Counted from the stretch's first letter, positions 21,744-32,222 are shown. The stretch is DNA of 33,453 nt from Cyanobacteria bacterium K_Offshore_surface_m2_239 (GCA_016882305.1 VGQX01000019.1:1-33453); one strand, 5' to 3'. Notes: a model not told the origin generated them from the sequence alone. A program made the numbers and translations.

Positions 21744-22571
21744 TCATTGCTCGCAGGTGGCTTCGGGCCCCTTCTCCACCACCCGTCCCCCCAGAGCCCG
21801 ACAGGACTGACGAAAGGCTTGCCAATCCGGCACGCCCGCCTCCATCTGACGGCGCACGAGGGCATCCAACTTGTCTTTCGGTATCGCGTAGGGCAGAGGC
21901 CCATGGGTGTCCACTCGCCGTTGTTCGAGCCTGGCGACCTGCTGCTCGACGCGCTTGCGCAGCGGCTGGCTCCGAGTGCGCCAGTAGGGATGTTGGATGG
22001 CATTGAGAGCGGCGAGCGACTCCCACCATTTGTTTTTGGCCGCCATCGCCTCGGCGCGAGCGAGACTCGCCTGGTTGCTCCCCCAGATCTGACGCAACTG
22101 CTCGGCCATGGCCGCCACGCCTGGATCACGACCGCTGGTGTCGCTCAGGCGGAGCTGGGACAGGGCGCGCTCCAGGCTGCCCTGATCAAACGCCTTCAAC
22201 GCGGAACGCTGCACCTCCGCCTTCCATTTCCGCAGCCGCTCAAGGTCCGCGCTGGTGACGGCCCTGGAGCCCACCAACTCCGCCTGGAGTCGCAGGGCCA
22301 GGTCGATCCTTTTCTGGCTCCAGAGACGCTGGGCGGCCTCGCGGCGGCAACGGCCGGCATCTTCCGACGCCGACGGTGGGCTCGGCACCCACTCCAGAGG
22401 TTGCAGTTGGCGTTCCAACTGGAGACAGCGCTCCAACCGCAGATCCGCCGAAGCGGTCCGCAGCTGGCGCGTGAGGTGCTGCTTCCAGGCCCACAGACCG
22501 GTCATGCCCAGGGCGAAGGCCAGGGTCGGGATGCCAACCCAGCGGTGAACCTGTGCGAGGCGTCGAGACAC
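21744..22571 (-). CDS. Membrane-anchored coiled-coil/TPR-like protein, unknown function
   Basis: The 275-aa product has one N-terminal membrane helix (about residues 12-30, VGIPTLAFALGMTGLWAW) preceded by basic residues, then a long helical region rich in Leu, Gln, Arg and Ala that could form helical repeats. No named domain is recognised. The start is GTG at 22569-22571, 42 bases after the Hsp70-like gene's stop, which suggests a joint unit. By context it may be a membrane tether or substrate adaptor for the Hsp70-like protein; this is inference only. Confidence 0.78.
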   Translation of the reverse strand: MSRRLAQVHRWVGIPTLAFALGMTGLWAWKQHLTRQLRTASADLRLERCLQLERQLQPLEWVPSPPSASEDAGRCRREAAQRLWSQKRIDLALRLQAELVGSRAVTSADLERLRKWKAEVQRSALKAFDQGSLERALSQLRLSDTSGRDPGVAAMAEQLRQIWGSNQASLARAEAMAAKNKWWESLAALNAIQHPYWRTRSQPLRKRVEQQVARLEQRRVDTHGPLPYAIPKDKLDALVRRQMEAGVPDWQAFRQSCRALGGRVVEKGPEATCEQ

Positions 22572-22613
22572 GGCCCACGGAGGACAGCTGTCGCACTCAA
22601 GCAGACCTTCTCC

Positions 22614-24188
22614 TCACCGCACCACCCCCAACACCTGGCTGGGCCGAGCGGAGCGGCTGAGCAGATCCTCCGCGTCCAGCACCAGCTCGCCGCGGACGTT
22701 GATCGTGAAGCGCAGGCGCAGCCGATCCACCCCTGCCTCACCCGCCGGGGAGAGGGGCAGAACGATCGGGGGTTGCGCCCAGGGACGCACCCGGACCGCA
22801 CCAGCCTCCATCGAACGGATCACGGGCACCCCCGCGGCAAAGATCACTTCCGGCCGCTCCTCCGCCAGGGGAGTCCCGAGCACGAGCTCGAGCTCCGCTT
22901 GATCGGGCGACGCGCTGGCCAACACCAGCTCCAGGGGTTGCGGGGTGGGCCAGGGCTGCCCGGGCACGAACAGCGGATGCCACAGATGGCAGCGGCTGCG
23001 TTGATCCCACACCCGCAGGCTCACCCCCTGGCTGAGCACGTCCTGGATGCGCACCCCCGGCGTCAGCGCCAGGGCGCCCAGGGCCACTGCGGCCACGGGA
23101 CGTTCATCCCGGAGCGGAACCTCCGGCAACCACTCCTGGATCAAGCGACGCAGCCAGGGGAGACGGCTGCTTCCCCCCACCGGCAGGACAGCGTCGATCC
23201 GGGACAGCTCGAAGCCTTCGCGGCGGGCGGCGGAGGCCACGGTCTCCAACAGGCTGATCAGGATGCGCCGCAGGCCACGCTCCTCCAGAACCCTCTCCAG
23301 GTCCTGGCGGGTGAGGCGAAGCGCCCGCCCGCCCCCCCCCTCGGAGGAGGGCAGGATTCGCAACGCCTCCTCCTGATCGCTCACAGCGCACTTGAGCGCT
23401 TCCGCGAGGCCCAGCAGCTCCGCCGTCAAGGGCTGATCAGGGCAGAGATCGGCGGCGATCCAACGGTCGAGATCCCGACCGCCGAGAGGCACCCCGGCCT
23501 TTCCCAAGACGCGCGCTGTCCGCCAGCGCTGGCGGCTCCCCGTCAGGTCCCGTCCCGCGAAGCGCAGAAGCTGGGCCACCGGAGCCGCCCGCCCCTCTCC
23601 CCCCTGCAGGGCCACCAGGGAGACATCCAGGGTGCCGCCGCCGAAATCCACCACCAGCACCCGGCTCCCCGGGGGCAACCCGGAACCGATGGCGGCGGCC
23701 GTGGGCTCATCCACCAGGGCGATCTCCTCCACGGGCAGCGCGGCGCAGACCTCCCGCAACCAGCGGCCATACCCCGCGCACGATTCCACCGGCGCGGTGA
23801 GGATGAGTCGAGCCGGCTCCAGATCGGGGGGCAAGGCCTCCCACAGCCGTCGCAGCAGGAGATCCCCCGCCGCCTCAGGCGACAGCCAGCTCCCTGACTC
23901 GCCAGCGCCTGTCAGGCCGGGGGTGACCTCCCGCGCCTGGCCGATGGAGCGCTTGAAATCCCGACAGAGCCCCGGGCCGCTGCGGTCAGCCAGGCCGGCC
24001 TCCACCACCTGACGGCCGATCAGGGGATGGGTCTGGCCGGGATGGCTCAGCCACAGCAGGCTGGGGACCGCACAGGGATCGCCTCCGCTGTACGGCGGCA
24101 GGGCCAGCAGCCGGGGCTCCCCGCGCTCCTCTTGCCAGGCCACCACGGTGGTGGTGCTGCCAAGGTCGATCGCCAGGGTTCCGGCCAT
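22614..24188 (-). CDS. Hsp70-family (DnaK-like) protein without a canonical lid
   Basis: The 524-aa protein has the actin/Hsp70 ATPase fold: phosphate-1 motif AIDLGSTTTVVAW, an LVDEPTAAAIGSGL segment, phosphate-2 VLVVDFGGGTLDVSLV, and the adenosine motif LPVGGSSRLPWLR. A beta-rich substrate-binding-like region follows to residue 524, but the alpha-helical lid of DnaK (about 640 aa) is missing. It is therefore a divergent Hsp70, perhaps for a narrow client set. It is divergent from rpoZ with only 32 bases between start codons, so the two promoters must overlap or lie in the coding regions. Confidence 0.9.
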   Translation of the reverse strand: MAGTLAIDLGSTTTVVAWQEERGEPRLLALPPYSGGDPCAVPSLLWLSHPGQTHPLIGRQVVEAGLADRSGPGLCRDFKRSIGQAREVTPGLTGAGESGSWLSPEAAGDLLLRRLWEALPPDLEPARLILTAPVESCAGYGRWLREVCAALPVEEIALVDEPTAAAIGSGLPPGSRVLVVDFGGGTLDVSLVALQGGEGRAAPVAQLLRFAGRDLTGSRQRWRTARVLGKAGVPLGGRDLDRWIAADLCPDQPLTAELLGLAEALKCAVSDQEEALRILPSSEGGGGRALRLTRQDLERVLEERGLRRILISLLETVASAARREGFELSRIDAVLPVGGSSRLPWLRRLIQEWLPEVPLRDERPVAAVALGALALTPGVRIQDVLSQGVSLRVWDQRSRCHLWHPLFVPGQPWPTPQPLELVLASASPDQAELELVLGTPLAEERPEVIFAAGVPVIRSMEAGAVRVRPWAQPPIVLPLSPAGEAGVDRLRLRFTINVRGELVLDAEDLLSRSARPSQVLGVVR

Positions 24189-24220
24189 GGGCTGAGGGGA
24201 GCTGACTTAGTGTGAGGGAA

Positions 24221-24466
24221 ATGAGCGGTCTGTTGATGCAAAGCGGTATCGACCTCAACCCGAAGGATCTGGCGCAGCGGGCTGAAAGCCTGATTCGCCA
24301 CTCCAGCAACCGCTATCTCACCACCGTGCGCATCGCGTATCGGGCCAAGCAGCGCCGCTTCGACGACTTCGACGGCCTGCTGGATGAATCCATGGTCAAG
24401 CCGGTGCAGCGGGCCATCGTCGAACTCAGCGACGAACAGGATCAGCCCGACCTGCTCCCCGGTTGA
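24221..24466 (+). CDS. rpoZ: DNA-directed RNA polymerase omega subunit
   Basis: The 81-aa product carries the cyanobacterial omega pattern: [27 protein letters not shown], followed by [19 protein letters not shown]. Omega helps fold and assemble the beta-prime subunit. The ATG at 24221 is preferred; GTG at 24212 would add three residues, and ATG at 24236 would shorten it. The DUF1818 gene follows after nine bases. Confidence 0.93.
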   Translation: MSGLLMQSGIDLNPKDLAQRAESLIRHSSNRYLTTVRIAYRAKQRRFDDFDGLLDESMVKPVQRAIVELSDEQDQPDLLPG

Positions 24467-24475
24467 CAGCCGGGC

Positions 24476-24904
24476 GTGTTGGAGCGTGAGGGCGAGGGCT
24501 GGCGGCTGGCCTGGGATGACCAGCGCCACCCTTTTCCCCTGTTGATCGGCGGCGAAGGGTGGGCCACGGAGCTCACCGCCGCAGAAGGAGAGGCCTTGCT
24601 CAATGCCATCGGCGCGCTCGGTGCTCAGCATCAAGCGCTGGTGGACACCTTGCTGGACGAGGAGACGATCGGGCTGGACTTCACAGGCTCCGTGCCCTCC
24701 GCCACCGGGGAGGAGAGCGGAGAGCTCTGCGTGGTTCTGGAGGGTGATCGCTGGACCTGGTCCCTTCGCTTCGTCCTTCATCCCTCAGCGGGTCAACGGG
24801 CGGTGGAGGGCGCCTGGGGCCCGGGAGCTGCTCAGGCATTCGCGCGGGCCTGCGCCGTGTTGGCGGAAGCGACCGCCGCCCGCTCCGGGGGAGCCGGGGC
24901 TTGA
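24476..24904 (+). CDS. DUF1818 family protein
   Basis: The 142-aa protein begins LEREGEGWRLAWDDQRHPFPLLIGGEGWATELTAAE in short beta strands, with helices LLNAIGAL and the C-terminal AQAFARACAVLAEAT. This matches the cyanobacteria-specific DUF1818 family, related in fold to small DNA-binding-like Whirly proteins by published structure predictions as I recall; the function is unknown. The start is GTG at 24476, nine bases after rpoZ, so the pair is probably co-transcribed. Confidence 0.82.
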   Translation: MLEREGEGWRLAWDDQRHPFPLLIGGEGWATELTAAEGEALLNAIGALGAQHQALVDTLLDEETIGLDFTGSVPSATGEESGELCVVLEGDRWTWSLRFVLHPSAGQRAVEGAWGPGAAQAFARACAVLAEATAARSGGAGA

Positions 24905-25293
24905 GACCCGCTCGTTTCAAGGCATTGATCAGAAAGAATGATGGGTGAAGCCTTCCCCAGGGTTCCCCCGACGAGCGCGACGTTTTCCCCGGCTTTTCCC
25001 CACCCCCGCGCAGAGTGGGAAAGGCCTCAGGCCCGGACTGGGGAAACCATCCTCCCCGGGCTGGGCCCACCTTGACGCCGTGCGCGTTGCGCGACAGCGG
25101 GCGAGCGGGAGCCCTTTCGCGCCGCCCCAGAGCAGGCCACCACAGCGATCTCAAGGTGAGACAGGCGCTGAGGAGCCGCTGGCGCCAGGATTTGACGGCC
25201 ACGCCGGGCTGTGGAGAAGTGGGGGGGTCGTTCGCGAAACCCGGGTTGATGAGGACACCCAACGGGGAGGGACATGGAGACCAGAACGGGACG
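24905..25293. other. Long intergenic region with possible nested stem-loops
   Basis: Nearly 390 bases without a supported gene. TTCCCCAG (24953-24960) can pair with CTGGGGAA (25038-25045). Inside it, CTTTTCCCCAC (24993-25003) can pair with GTGGGAAAG (25015-25023) with one bulge. This could be a 93-nt structured RNA, leader or terminator remnant. The rest is GC-rich and shows nothing further. The ATG at 25249 is an alternative start for the next gene. Confidence 0.4.
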
Positions 25294-25569
25294 GTGAGCT
25301 TGCGGGTCGAGGTGCCGGAGCCGCTGCTGGCGGCCATGCGGGCGTTCATCGACCGTCACCCCCACTGGGATCAATACCGCCTTGTTCAAGCGGCCCTGGC
25401 GGGTTTTCTGGTGCAGCACGGCAGCCAGGATCGGGCGGTCACCCGCTGCTACCTGAGCAACCTCTTCCCTTCCCACCGAAGCTTTGAGGGAGCGCCAGTC
25501 TCAGAGACACGACCCCAGCGCTCCCGTCTTGATCCCGGGACGCGGCCTGCATCCCGGGACGCGGCCTGA
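25294..25569 (+). CDS. DUF2811 family protein
   Basis: The core (SLRVEVPEPLLAAMRAFI, HPHWDQYRLVQAALAGFLV, QDRAVTRCYLSNLF) matches the small cyanobacterial DUF2811 family, about 65 residues with a ribbon-helix-helix-like look. The GTG at 25294 puts the start where relatives begin (VSLxVE); ATG at 25249 would add 15 residues. The protein is 91 aa because a Ser/Arg/Pro-rich tail follows the core. The last codons lie in an 18-base direct repeat that changes the reading frame at the end. Confidence 0.8.
   Translation: MSLRVEVPEPLLAAMRAFIDRHPHWDQYRLVQAALAGFLVQHGSQDRAVTRCYLSNLFPSHRSFEGAPVSETRPQRSRLDPGTRPASRDAA
25532..25568. repeat. 18-base direct repeat, period 19, at the DUF2811 3' end
   Basis: ATCCCGGGACGCGGCCTG is present at 25532-25549 and again, identical, at 25551-25568. 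The period of 19 is not a multiple of three, so the second copy is read in another frame and supplies the TGA stop. With one copy, the gene would end GAG TAA four codons earlier. Confidence 0.9.
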
Positions 25570-25632
25570 GTAACCGCGGCTTGCTGGTCTCCTCAGGCCT
25601 TCCTCGACGGTTGGACCCGCTTCGGAGGAGGG

Positions 25633-26102
25633 TCAGGGTTCGCTGCGAGCCAGGGTGTAAATCCGGCGGGCCGCGGCCTCCGGAACAGGCAGAATCGACA
25701 GCCTGTTGCCGCGACGCACCACAGCCAGATCCTCCTCGGTGAAGGAGGCGCGCAAACAATCGAGGCTGACCAAGGCTGCAAACGTTCGCAGATGACGCAA
25801 TCGGACGCAATCCCAGCGGGGAGCGTCGGGACGCGAGCGAGGATCGAAATACTTTGAGGCGGGATCAAATTGGGTTGGATCCAGCAAACCGGTCTCACAC
25901 ACTTCCATCAGGCCAACAATCCCTGGAGGTGAGCAATTGGAATGGTAAAAGAAAGCGCGATCACCTCTCCGCATGGTGCGCATGAAATTACGCGCCTGGT
26001 AATTACGAATGCCGTCCCAGAGGGTGGTGCCTTCCCGGGCCAGATCATCAATGCCGTACACCTCTGGCTCGCTTTTCATCAACCAGTGGGTTGGGAAGGG
26101 AT

Positions 26103-26106
<4 letters not shown>
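25633..26106 (-). CDS. EVE domain-containing protein
   Basis: The 157-aa protein is a stand-alone EVE domain (PUA-like fold): HWLMKSEPEVYGIDDL at the start, TTLWDGIRNYQARNFMRTM, then DRAFFYHSNCSPPGIVGLMEV and FDPASKYFDPRS. EVE domains bind modified bases in RNA or DNA. The start is GTG at 26104-26106, sharing a GTGA overlap with the murD stop, so translation is coupled. The link between base recognition and cell-wall synthesis is probably only positional. Confidence 0.94.
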
Positions 26107-27503
<1,397 letters not shown>

Positions 27504-27524
27504 CGGGCAGCCGGAGAGGGGAAG

Positions 27525-27596
27525 TGGGCGATACTGGAATCGAACCAGTGACTCCTACCGTGTCAAGGTAGTGCTCTACCTCTGAGCTAATCGCCC
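27525..27596 (-). tRNA. tRNA-Val(GAC)
   Basis: The minus strand folds as a full 72-nt cloverleaf: acceptor GGGCGAT paired with ATCGCCC, D arm GCTC/GAGC, anticodon stem CTACC/GGTAG with loop TTGACAC (anticodon GAC, valine), T arm ACTGG-TTCGATT-CCAGT, discriminator A. CCA is not encoded. It lies between the PSII S4 gene and murD. Confidence 0.97.
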
Positions 27597-27795
27597 CGAC
27601 GGGCAAGACCCCGATCGCGGTCCAAGCGTGGATGTCCAACGCTTTGGTGGACCTTAGCAGTCCAGCCAGCGCCATCACGGTCAGCGAAACCGCGACGATC
27701 AAAGCGAGCACGCCCCTGGCCCTTCCCTCGCGGCAGGCCCGCCAGCTGGCGCGCGCGCCCTCCCGCGTCACCGCCTGACATGGCCGCGCTGGCTG

Positions 27796-28602
27796 TCAGC
27801 GCCGCGTCATCTGGATTCGCCACCGACCCCGCTGCGTTGGACTGGCCGCGTTGATCTCCAGTTCGCCCCGACCCTCCATCTGAATGCGCTGACCGGGCTT
27901 CACCGGATGGCTGGGCGAGTGGATGGGGCGCCAGTCCACCCGCAGGGCCCCCTGGCGAATCCACTCCGCCAACCGGGTGCGGGAGATCCCGAAGCCGGCA
28001 GAGGCCACGGCATCCAATCGCAGCGAGGCCTCCACGGTCTGCAGGGTGCGGGGCGCCCGCTCCGGGGGACAGCGAAGTTCGGAGAGGGGACGGCGTTCAA
28101 AACGCACCTCCACGCTGCGCACCTGGCCCAGACAGCCGTCGAGCCAGGCCGCCAAGGATTCCGTCATCACCCCCTGGGCCCCCCGATCCCCCCGGAGCCA
28201 CAGGTCCCCCACTTCGCCGGGGGCGGCCCCCGCCTGGTGCAGCCCCTCGCGCATGTCCGCCGGCGTCGCCGGATCGAACAGAAAGTTGCCGCTGATCTCC
28301 AGACCCACCAAGTCGGCCGCGGGGAGGCTTTCCGCCTCCACGGCCTCCTGGCGTCGCATCAGCAGGCGACGCCGCACGGCGCCGCTGGTGCCCCCGTCGC
28401 TGCTGAGGTGCAGATCGCTGAGGGCGCCGAGCCTCACCTCCGCCTCCCGACGCACCCAGGGATCCAGAAAGGGGGTCCATCGAGGCTCCCAGGTGCGGAG
28501 CGTCTCCGCCGCTTCCGCCTCCAGAGCCACCAGCTGCTGTTCGATCGCGCGAGGACGATGGCCGCCGTCCGCGAGGGGCTCCTCCGAAGGATGCACGGGC
28601 AC
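27796..28602 (-). CDS. Photosystem II S4-domain protein
   Basis: The 268-aa protein is of the cyanobacterial/plastid 'photosystem II S4 domain' family. It has an N-terminal helical region (RAIEQQLVALEAEAAETL), a YlmH-like central domain (LVGLEISGNF, GEVGDLWLRGDRGAQG), and a C-terminal S4 RNA-binding fold from about residue 185 (SLRLDAVASAGFGISRTRLA, then GALRVDWRP). It probably binds RNA or the ribosome; the photosystem link is from the family name. The start is GTG at 28600-28602 (another at 28594-28596), four bases after the upstream gene's stop; an open frame further upstream overlaps that gene and is not real. Confidence 0.9.
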   Translation of the reverse strand: MPVHPSEEPLADGGHRPRAIEQQLVALEAEAAETLRTWEPRWTPFLDPWVRREAEVRLGALSDLHLSSDGGTSGAVRRRLLMRRQEAVEAESLPAADLVGLEISGNFLFDPATPADMREGLHQAGAAPGEVGDLWLRGDRGAQGVMTESLAAWLDGCLGQVRSVEVRFERRPLSELRCPPERAPRTLQTVEASLRLDAVASAGFGISRTRLAEWIRQGALRVDWRPIHSPSHPVKPGQRIQMEGRGELEINAASPTQRGRWRIQMTRR

Positions 28603-28606
28603 CGCC

Positions 28607-29110
28607 TCAGGCCTCGTCCAGCCGAACCAGGGCTTTGGGCCGGGCCTCCCGCAGGAGCGACCAAGGCACCTCCGTGCCCGCCGCCGGCTCCAGCAGGAGC
28701 AGCCAGCCGCCCTCCTCCAGGCGATTGCGGAGGGTGCGGATGCGGTCGTCCCCCTCGGAGGGAACGCTGGCGGCTGCCACAAAGCTACCCAGCCAGCCCG
28801 ACCCCATCCCCAGCAGGCCGCCCACAAGGGGCTCCCCCCAGGGTCCCAGGGCCGAAAAGGTGTGGAGATCGGTGATCTGAGTGAAGGTGAGCCCCGCCAG
28901 GAAGCCAAAAGGAATCAGCCAGAGGGCCATGCCGCGCTGCCGGCGCTGTCGGGAATAGGAGGGATTGAGCGCCGGCACCTCCCCCAGCGGGGTCTCACCC
29001 GTGCCCACCGCCACCAATTGCCGCGGCGGCGGCTGCAGGGACGCGAGGCGTTCCCGCAACTCCCGCAGCCGCTTCCGGCTCTCCAGCACCACCACGACCG
29101 TTGTCGCCAC
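28607..29110 (-). CDS. Two-helix membrane protein, glycine-rich, unknown function
   Basis: The 167-aa product from the GTG at 29108-29110 begins with a short beta strand and basic helix (TVVVVLESRKRLRELRERL), a QLVAVGTGETPLGEVP segment and a basic RQRRQRG. Two membrane helices follow at about residues 61-80 and 93-115, the second glycine-rich (GGLLGMGSGWLGS) like a glycine zipper. The C-terminal part is soluble. I recall similar picocyanobacterial proteins of unknown function. It runs into the PSII S4 gene with a four-base gap, suggesting one operon, and is divergent from serA by 104 bases. Confidence 0.82.
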   Translation of the reverse strand: MATTVVVVLESRKRLRELRERLASLQPPPRQLVAVGTGETPLGEVPALNPSYSRQRRQRGMALWLIPFGFLAGLTFTQITDLHTFSALGPWGEPLVGGLLGMGSGWLGSFVAAASVPSEGDDRIRTLRNRLEEGGWLLLLEPAAGTEVPWSLLREARPKALVRLDEA

Positions 29111-29214
29111 CGAGGTCCTCCAAAGCGCATGACCGTCGCTGTCTACACTGCACTGTCGGCCGCGGCCCGCGGTGTCCTTCCAGCCATCCCGCACCGCGCA
29201 CCCTTTCGCCGCCC

Positions 29215-30801
29215 ATGACGAAGGTTTTGGTTTCCGATCCCATTGATCAGACAGGGATCCAGATTCTCTCCCAGGTTGCCCAGGTGGATGTCCGCACGGG
29301 CCTCTCCCCCGAGGACTTGCAGCGCTGCATCGAGGATTACGAAGCCTTGATGATCCGCTCCGGGACCCAGGTGACTGCCCCGGTGATCGATGCGGCCCAG
29401 CGGCTGCGCATCATCGGCCGGGCCGGGGTGGGCGTTGACAACGTTGACGTGGCCGCCGCCACCCGCCGGGGGGTGCTGGTGGTGAATTCGCCCGAGGGGA
29501 ACACGATCGCGGCGGCTGAGCACGCCCTGGCGCTGATGCTCTCCCTGTCGCGCCACGTGCCCCAGGCTCACGCCAGCATGATGGCGGGCGGCTGGGACCG
29601 GAAGAGCTTCGTGGGGAACGAGCTCTACAAGAAGACGCTCGGTGTGGTGGGTCTCGGGAAGATCGGGTCCCACGTGGCCCGGGTGGCACGAGCCATGGGG
29701 ATGGACGTGGCGGCCTACGACCCGTTCATCCTTCCCGAACGGGCTCAGCAGATGCAGGTGCGGCTCCTCCCCCTGCCGCAGCTCTTCGTCGAGGCCGACT
29801 ATGTGAGCCTCCATCTGCCCCGGACAGCGGAGACGGAAAACCTGGTGAACGCCGCCCTGCTGCGCACCATGAAGACCACGGCCCGCTTGGTGAACTGCGC
29901 CCGCGGCGGGATTGTGGACGAGGCGGCCCTGGCCGAGGCCCTGGAACAGGGCGTGATCGCCGGGGCGGCACTGGATGTCTTCGCCAACGAGCCCCTGGCG
30001 GTCGACTCACCCCTGCGCCAGGTGAAAGGCAATCTCATCCTCACCCCTCACCTGGGGGCCTCCACGGCCGAAGCCCAGGAAAACGTGGCCATTGATGTCG
30101 CCGAGCAGATCCGCGATGTCCTTCTCGGCCTGCCCGCCCGAAGCGCCGTGAACATTCCCGGCCTGACGCCGGAATTGCTGAACCAGCTCAAGCCCCATCT
30201 GCTCCTGGCGGAAACCCTCGGTCAACTCCTGAGCCAACTCGGTGGGGGACAGATCAGCGAGCTGGAGGTGCGCCTGCAGGGGGAGTTCGCCAGCCTGCAG
30301 AGCCAGCCGCTGGTGGTGGCGGCGCTCAAAGGGCTGCTCACCACCGCCCTGGGCGACAGCATCAACTTCGTCAACGCTGGCCTGGAGGCCAAGGAACGGG
30401 GCATCAAGGTGCTGGAGGTCAAGGACGACGGCAGTCGCGACTTCGCGGGGGGATCGTTGCAACTGCGCTCCCGCAGCGGCAAAGGCGTTCACAGCGTCAC
30501 TGGAGCCGTTTTCAACGAAGGGGATCAACGCATCATCAGCATCGATGATTTTCCGGTGAATGTGGCCCCGAGCCGCCACATGCTCTTCACCCGCCACAGG
30601 GACATGCCGGGCATCATCGGCCAGCTGGGCTCCCTGCTCGGCGAACACAACGTCAACATCGCCTCGATGCAGGTGGGACGACGCATTGTGCGGGGCGACG
30701 CGGTGATGGTGCTCAGCCTGGATGACCCGATCCCCCCCAGCCTTCTCGCCTCGATCCACGGCATCAACGGGATCCAGGAGGCGCACCCGGTCACCCTCTG
30801 A
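29215..30801 (+). CDS. serA: D-3-phosphoglycerate dehydrogenase
   Basis: SerA oxidises 3-phosphoglycerate with NAD in the first step of serine synthesis. The 528-aa protein is the long form: substrate/NAD domains with GRAGVGVDNVD, the Rossmann motif VVGLGKIGSHVA, catalytic NCARGGIVDEAAL and LTPHLGAST, then an intervening domain and a C-terminal ACT domain (HRDMPGIIGQLGSLLGEHNV) for allosteric control by serine. The ATG at 29215 (MTKVLVSDP) fits the family; the frame is open upstream without similarity. prmA follows with a one-base overlap. Confidence 0.97.
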   Translation: MTKVLVSDPIDQTGIQILSQVAQVDVRTGLSPEDLQRCIEDYEALMIRSGTQVTAPVIDAAQRLRIIGRAGVGVDNVDVAAATRRGVLVVNSPEGNTIAAAEHALALMLSLSRHVPQAHASMMAGGWDRKSFVGNELYKKTLGVVGLGKIGSHVARVARAMGMDVAAYDPFILPERAQQMQVRLLPLPQLFVEADYVSLHLPRTAETENLVNAALLRTMKTTARLVNCARGGIVDEAALAEALEQGVIAGAALDVFANEPLAVDSPLRQVKGNLILTPHLGASTAEAQENVAIDVAEQIRDVLLGLPARSAVNIPGLTPELLNQLKPHLLLAETLGQLLSQLGGGQISELEVRLQGEFASLQSQPLVVAALKGLLTTALGDSINFVNAGLEAKERGIKVLEVKDDGSRDFAGGSLQLRSRSGKGVHSVTGAVFNEGDQRIISIDDFPVNVAPSRHMLFTRHRDMPGIIGQLGSLLGEHNVNIASMQVGRRIVRGDAVMVLSLDDPIPPSLLASIHGINGIQEAHPVTL

Positions 30802-31757
30802 TGGGCGACAGCGCTCCCCGGGGATGGTGGCAGCTCTCCCTGGCCGTGCCGGGGGAGTTGGAGGAATCCCTTCTCTGGCGCCTGCCGCTCCTCGGGGTGT
30901 CCCGGGTGGCGATCCGCCATCATCCGGAAACCCCGACGGAGCGGGAGCTGGTGGCCTGGCTGCCCGAAGCGGATTGGCCGGAAGGAGAGCGACAAGCCCT
31001 GGAGGAGGCCCTGCGGCCCCTGGCGGAGCCCTTCGCTCTTCCCTTCCCCTCCCTGGGCTGGAAGCGGGTGGCCGATGAGGACTGGAGCTCCAGCTGGAAA
31101 CGGCACTGGGGTCCTGATCCCATCGGCGAGACGCTGCTCGTGCTGCCCGCCTGGCTCGCTGTGCCACCCGAGGCGGACGATCGGCGGGTGATCCGGCTGG
31201 ATCCAGGTCCGGCCTTCGGCACAGGCTCCCACCCCTCCACCCGCCTCTGCCTGCGGGGAATGGAACAGCTGGCGGCGGATCGCGTGCGCGAGGGGGCCGC
31301 TGAGGAAGCCGCCCCCCTGGAGGGCTGGCGCGTGGCGGATCTGGGCTGCGGAAGCGGCCTGCTCGGCCTGGCGGCCCTGGCCCTCGGGGCGCGGGCGGTG
31401 CTGGCCGTGGACACGGATCCGCTGGCCATTCGCGCCACCGAAGAGAACACCAGCCTCAATGCGTTCCAGGGGCTCACGGTGGCCCAAGGCTCTGCCGACA
31501 CCCTGGAGGACCTCTTGGCGGGGCAGCCCGCGGATCTGCTGTTGTGCAACATCCTGGCTCCGGTGATCGCCGAGCTGTGCGTCAGCTTTCGCCATCTGCT
31601 GGCTCCCGGAGGTCAGGGACTCCTGAGTGGGCTCCTGCTGAGCCAGGCGGACGCGTTGATACGGGTTCTGGAGGAGGAGGGTTGGGAGGCGAGCGTGATG
31701 GCCAGCAGCGATCCCTGGGCGTTGCTGCGACTGCGGGAACCCAAGGATGTTGCATAA
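30801..31757 (+). CDS. prmA: Ribosomal protein L11 methyltransferase
   Basis: PrmA trimethylates lysines and the N-terminus of ribosomal protein L11. The 318-aa product has the substrate-recognition N-terminal domain (DEDWSSSWKRHWGP), the RLDPGPAFGTGSHPSTRLCL motif, the SAM-binding VADLGCGSGLLGLAAL, and the LLCNILAPVI motif IV. The ATG overlaps the serA stop by one base (TGATG), indicating coupled translation. Length is typical for cyanobacteria. Confidence 0.96.
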   Translation: MGDSAPRGWWQLSLAVPGELEESLLWRLPLLGVSRVAIRHHPETPTERELVAWLPEADWPEGERQALEEALRPLAEPFALPFPSLGWKRVADEDWSSSWKRHWGPDPIGETLLVLPAWLAVPPEADDRRVIRLDPGPAFGTGSHPSTRLCLRGMEQLAADRVREGAAEEAAPLEGWRVADLGCGSGLLGLAALALGARAVLAVDTDPLAIRATEENTSLNAFQGLTVAQGSADTLEDLLAGQPADLLLCNILAPVIAELCVSFRHLLAPGGQGLLSGLLLSQADALIRVLEEEGWEASVMASSDPWALLRLREPKDVA

Positions 31758-31883
31758 GGCACACTGATGTGACACCAGCCTCTGATTGGGTGTTTGCCCA
31801 GTCCGGCCCGAAAACCATCGGGAGTGGCCCTGGCGGATGTAGGAAGGGCGGGTCCTGCAGTCCCAGCCCGCTGGCGGCTGTGA

Positions 31884-32198
<315 letters not shown>

Positions 32199-32222
32199 GC
32201 CCTCGCCAACAGGCCCGTGTTG

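Noticed and set aside
27907-29218. Long plus-strand frames opposite the PSII S4 and membrane protein genes
   Set aside because: Antisense shadows; the minus-strand genes have recognisable domains and tight spacing.
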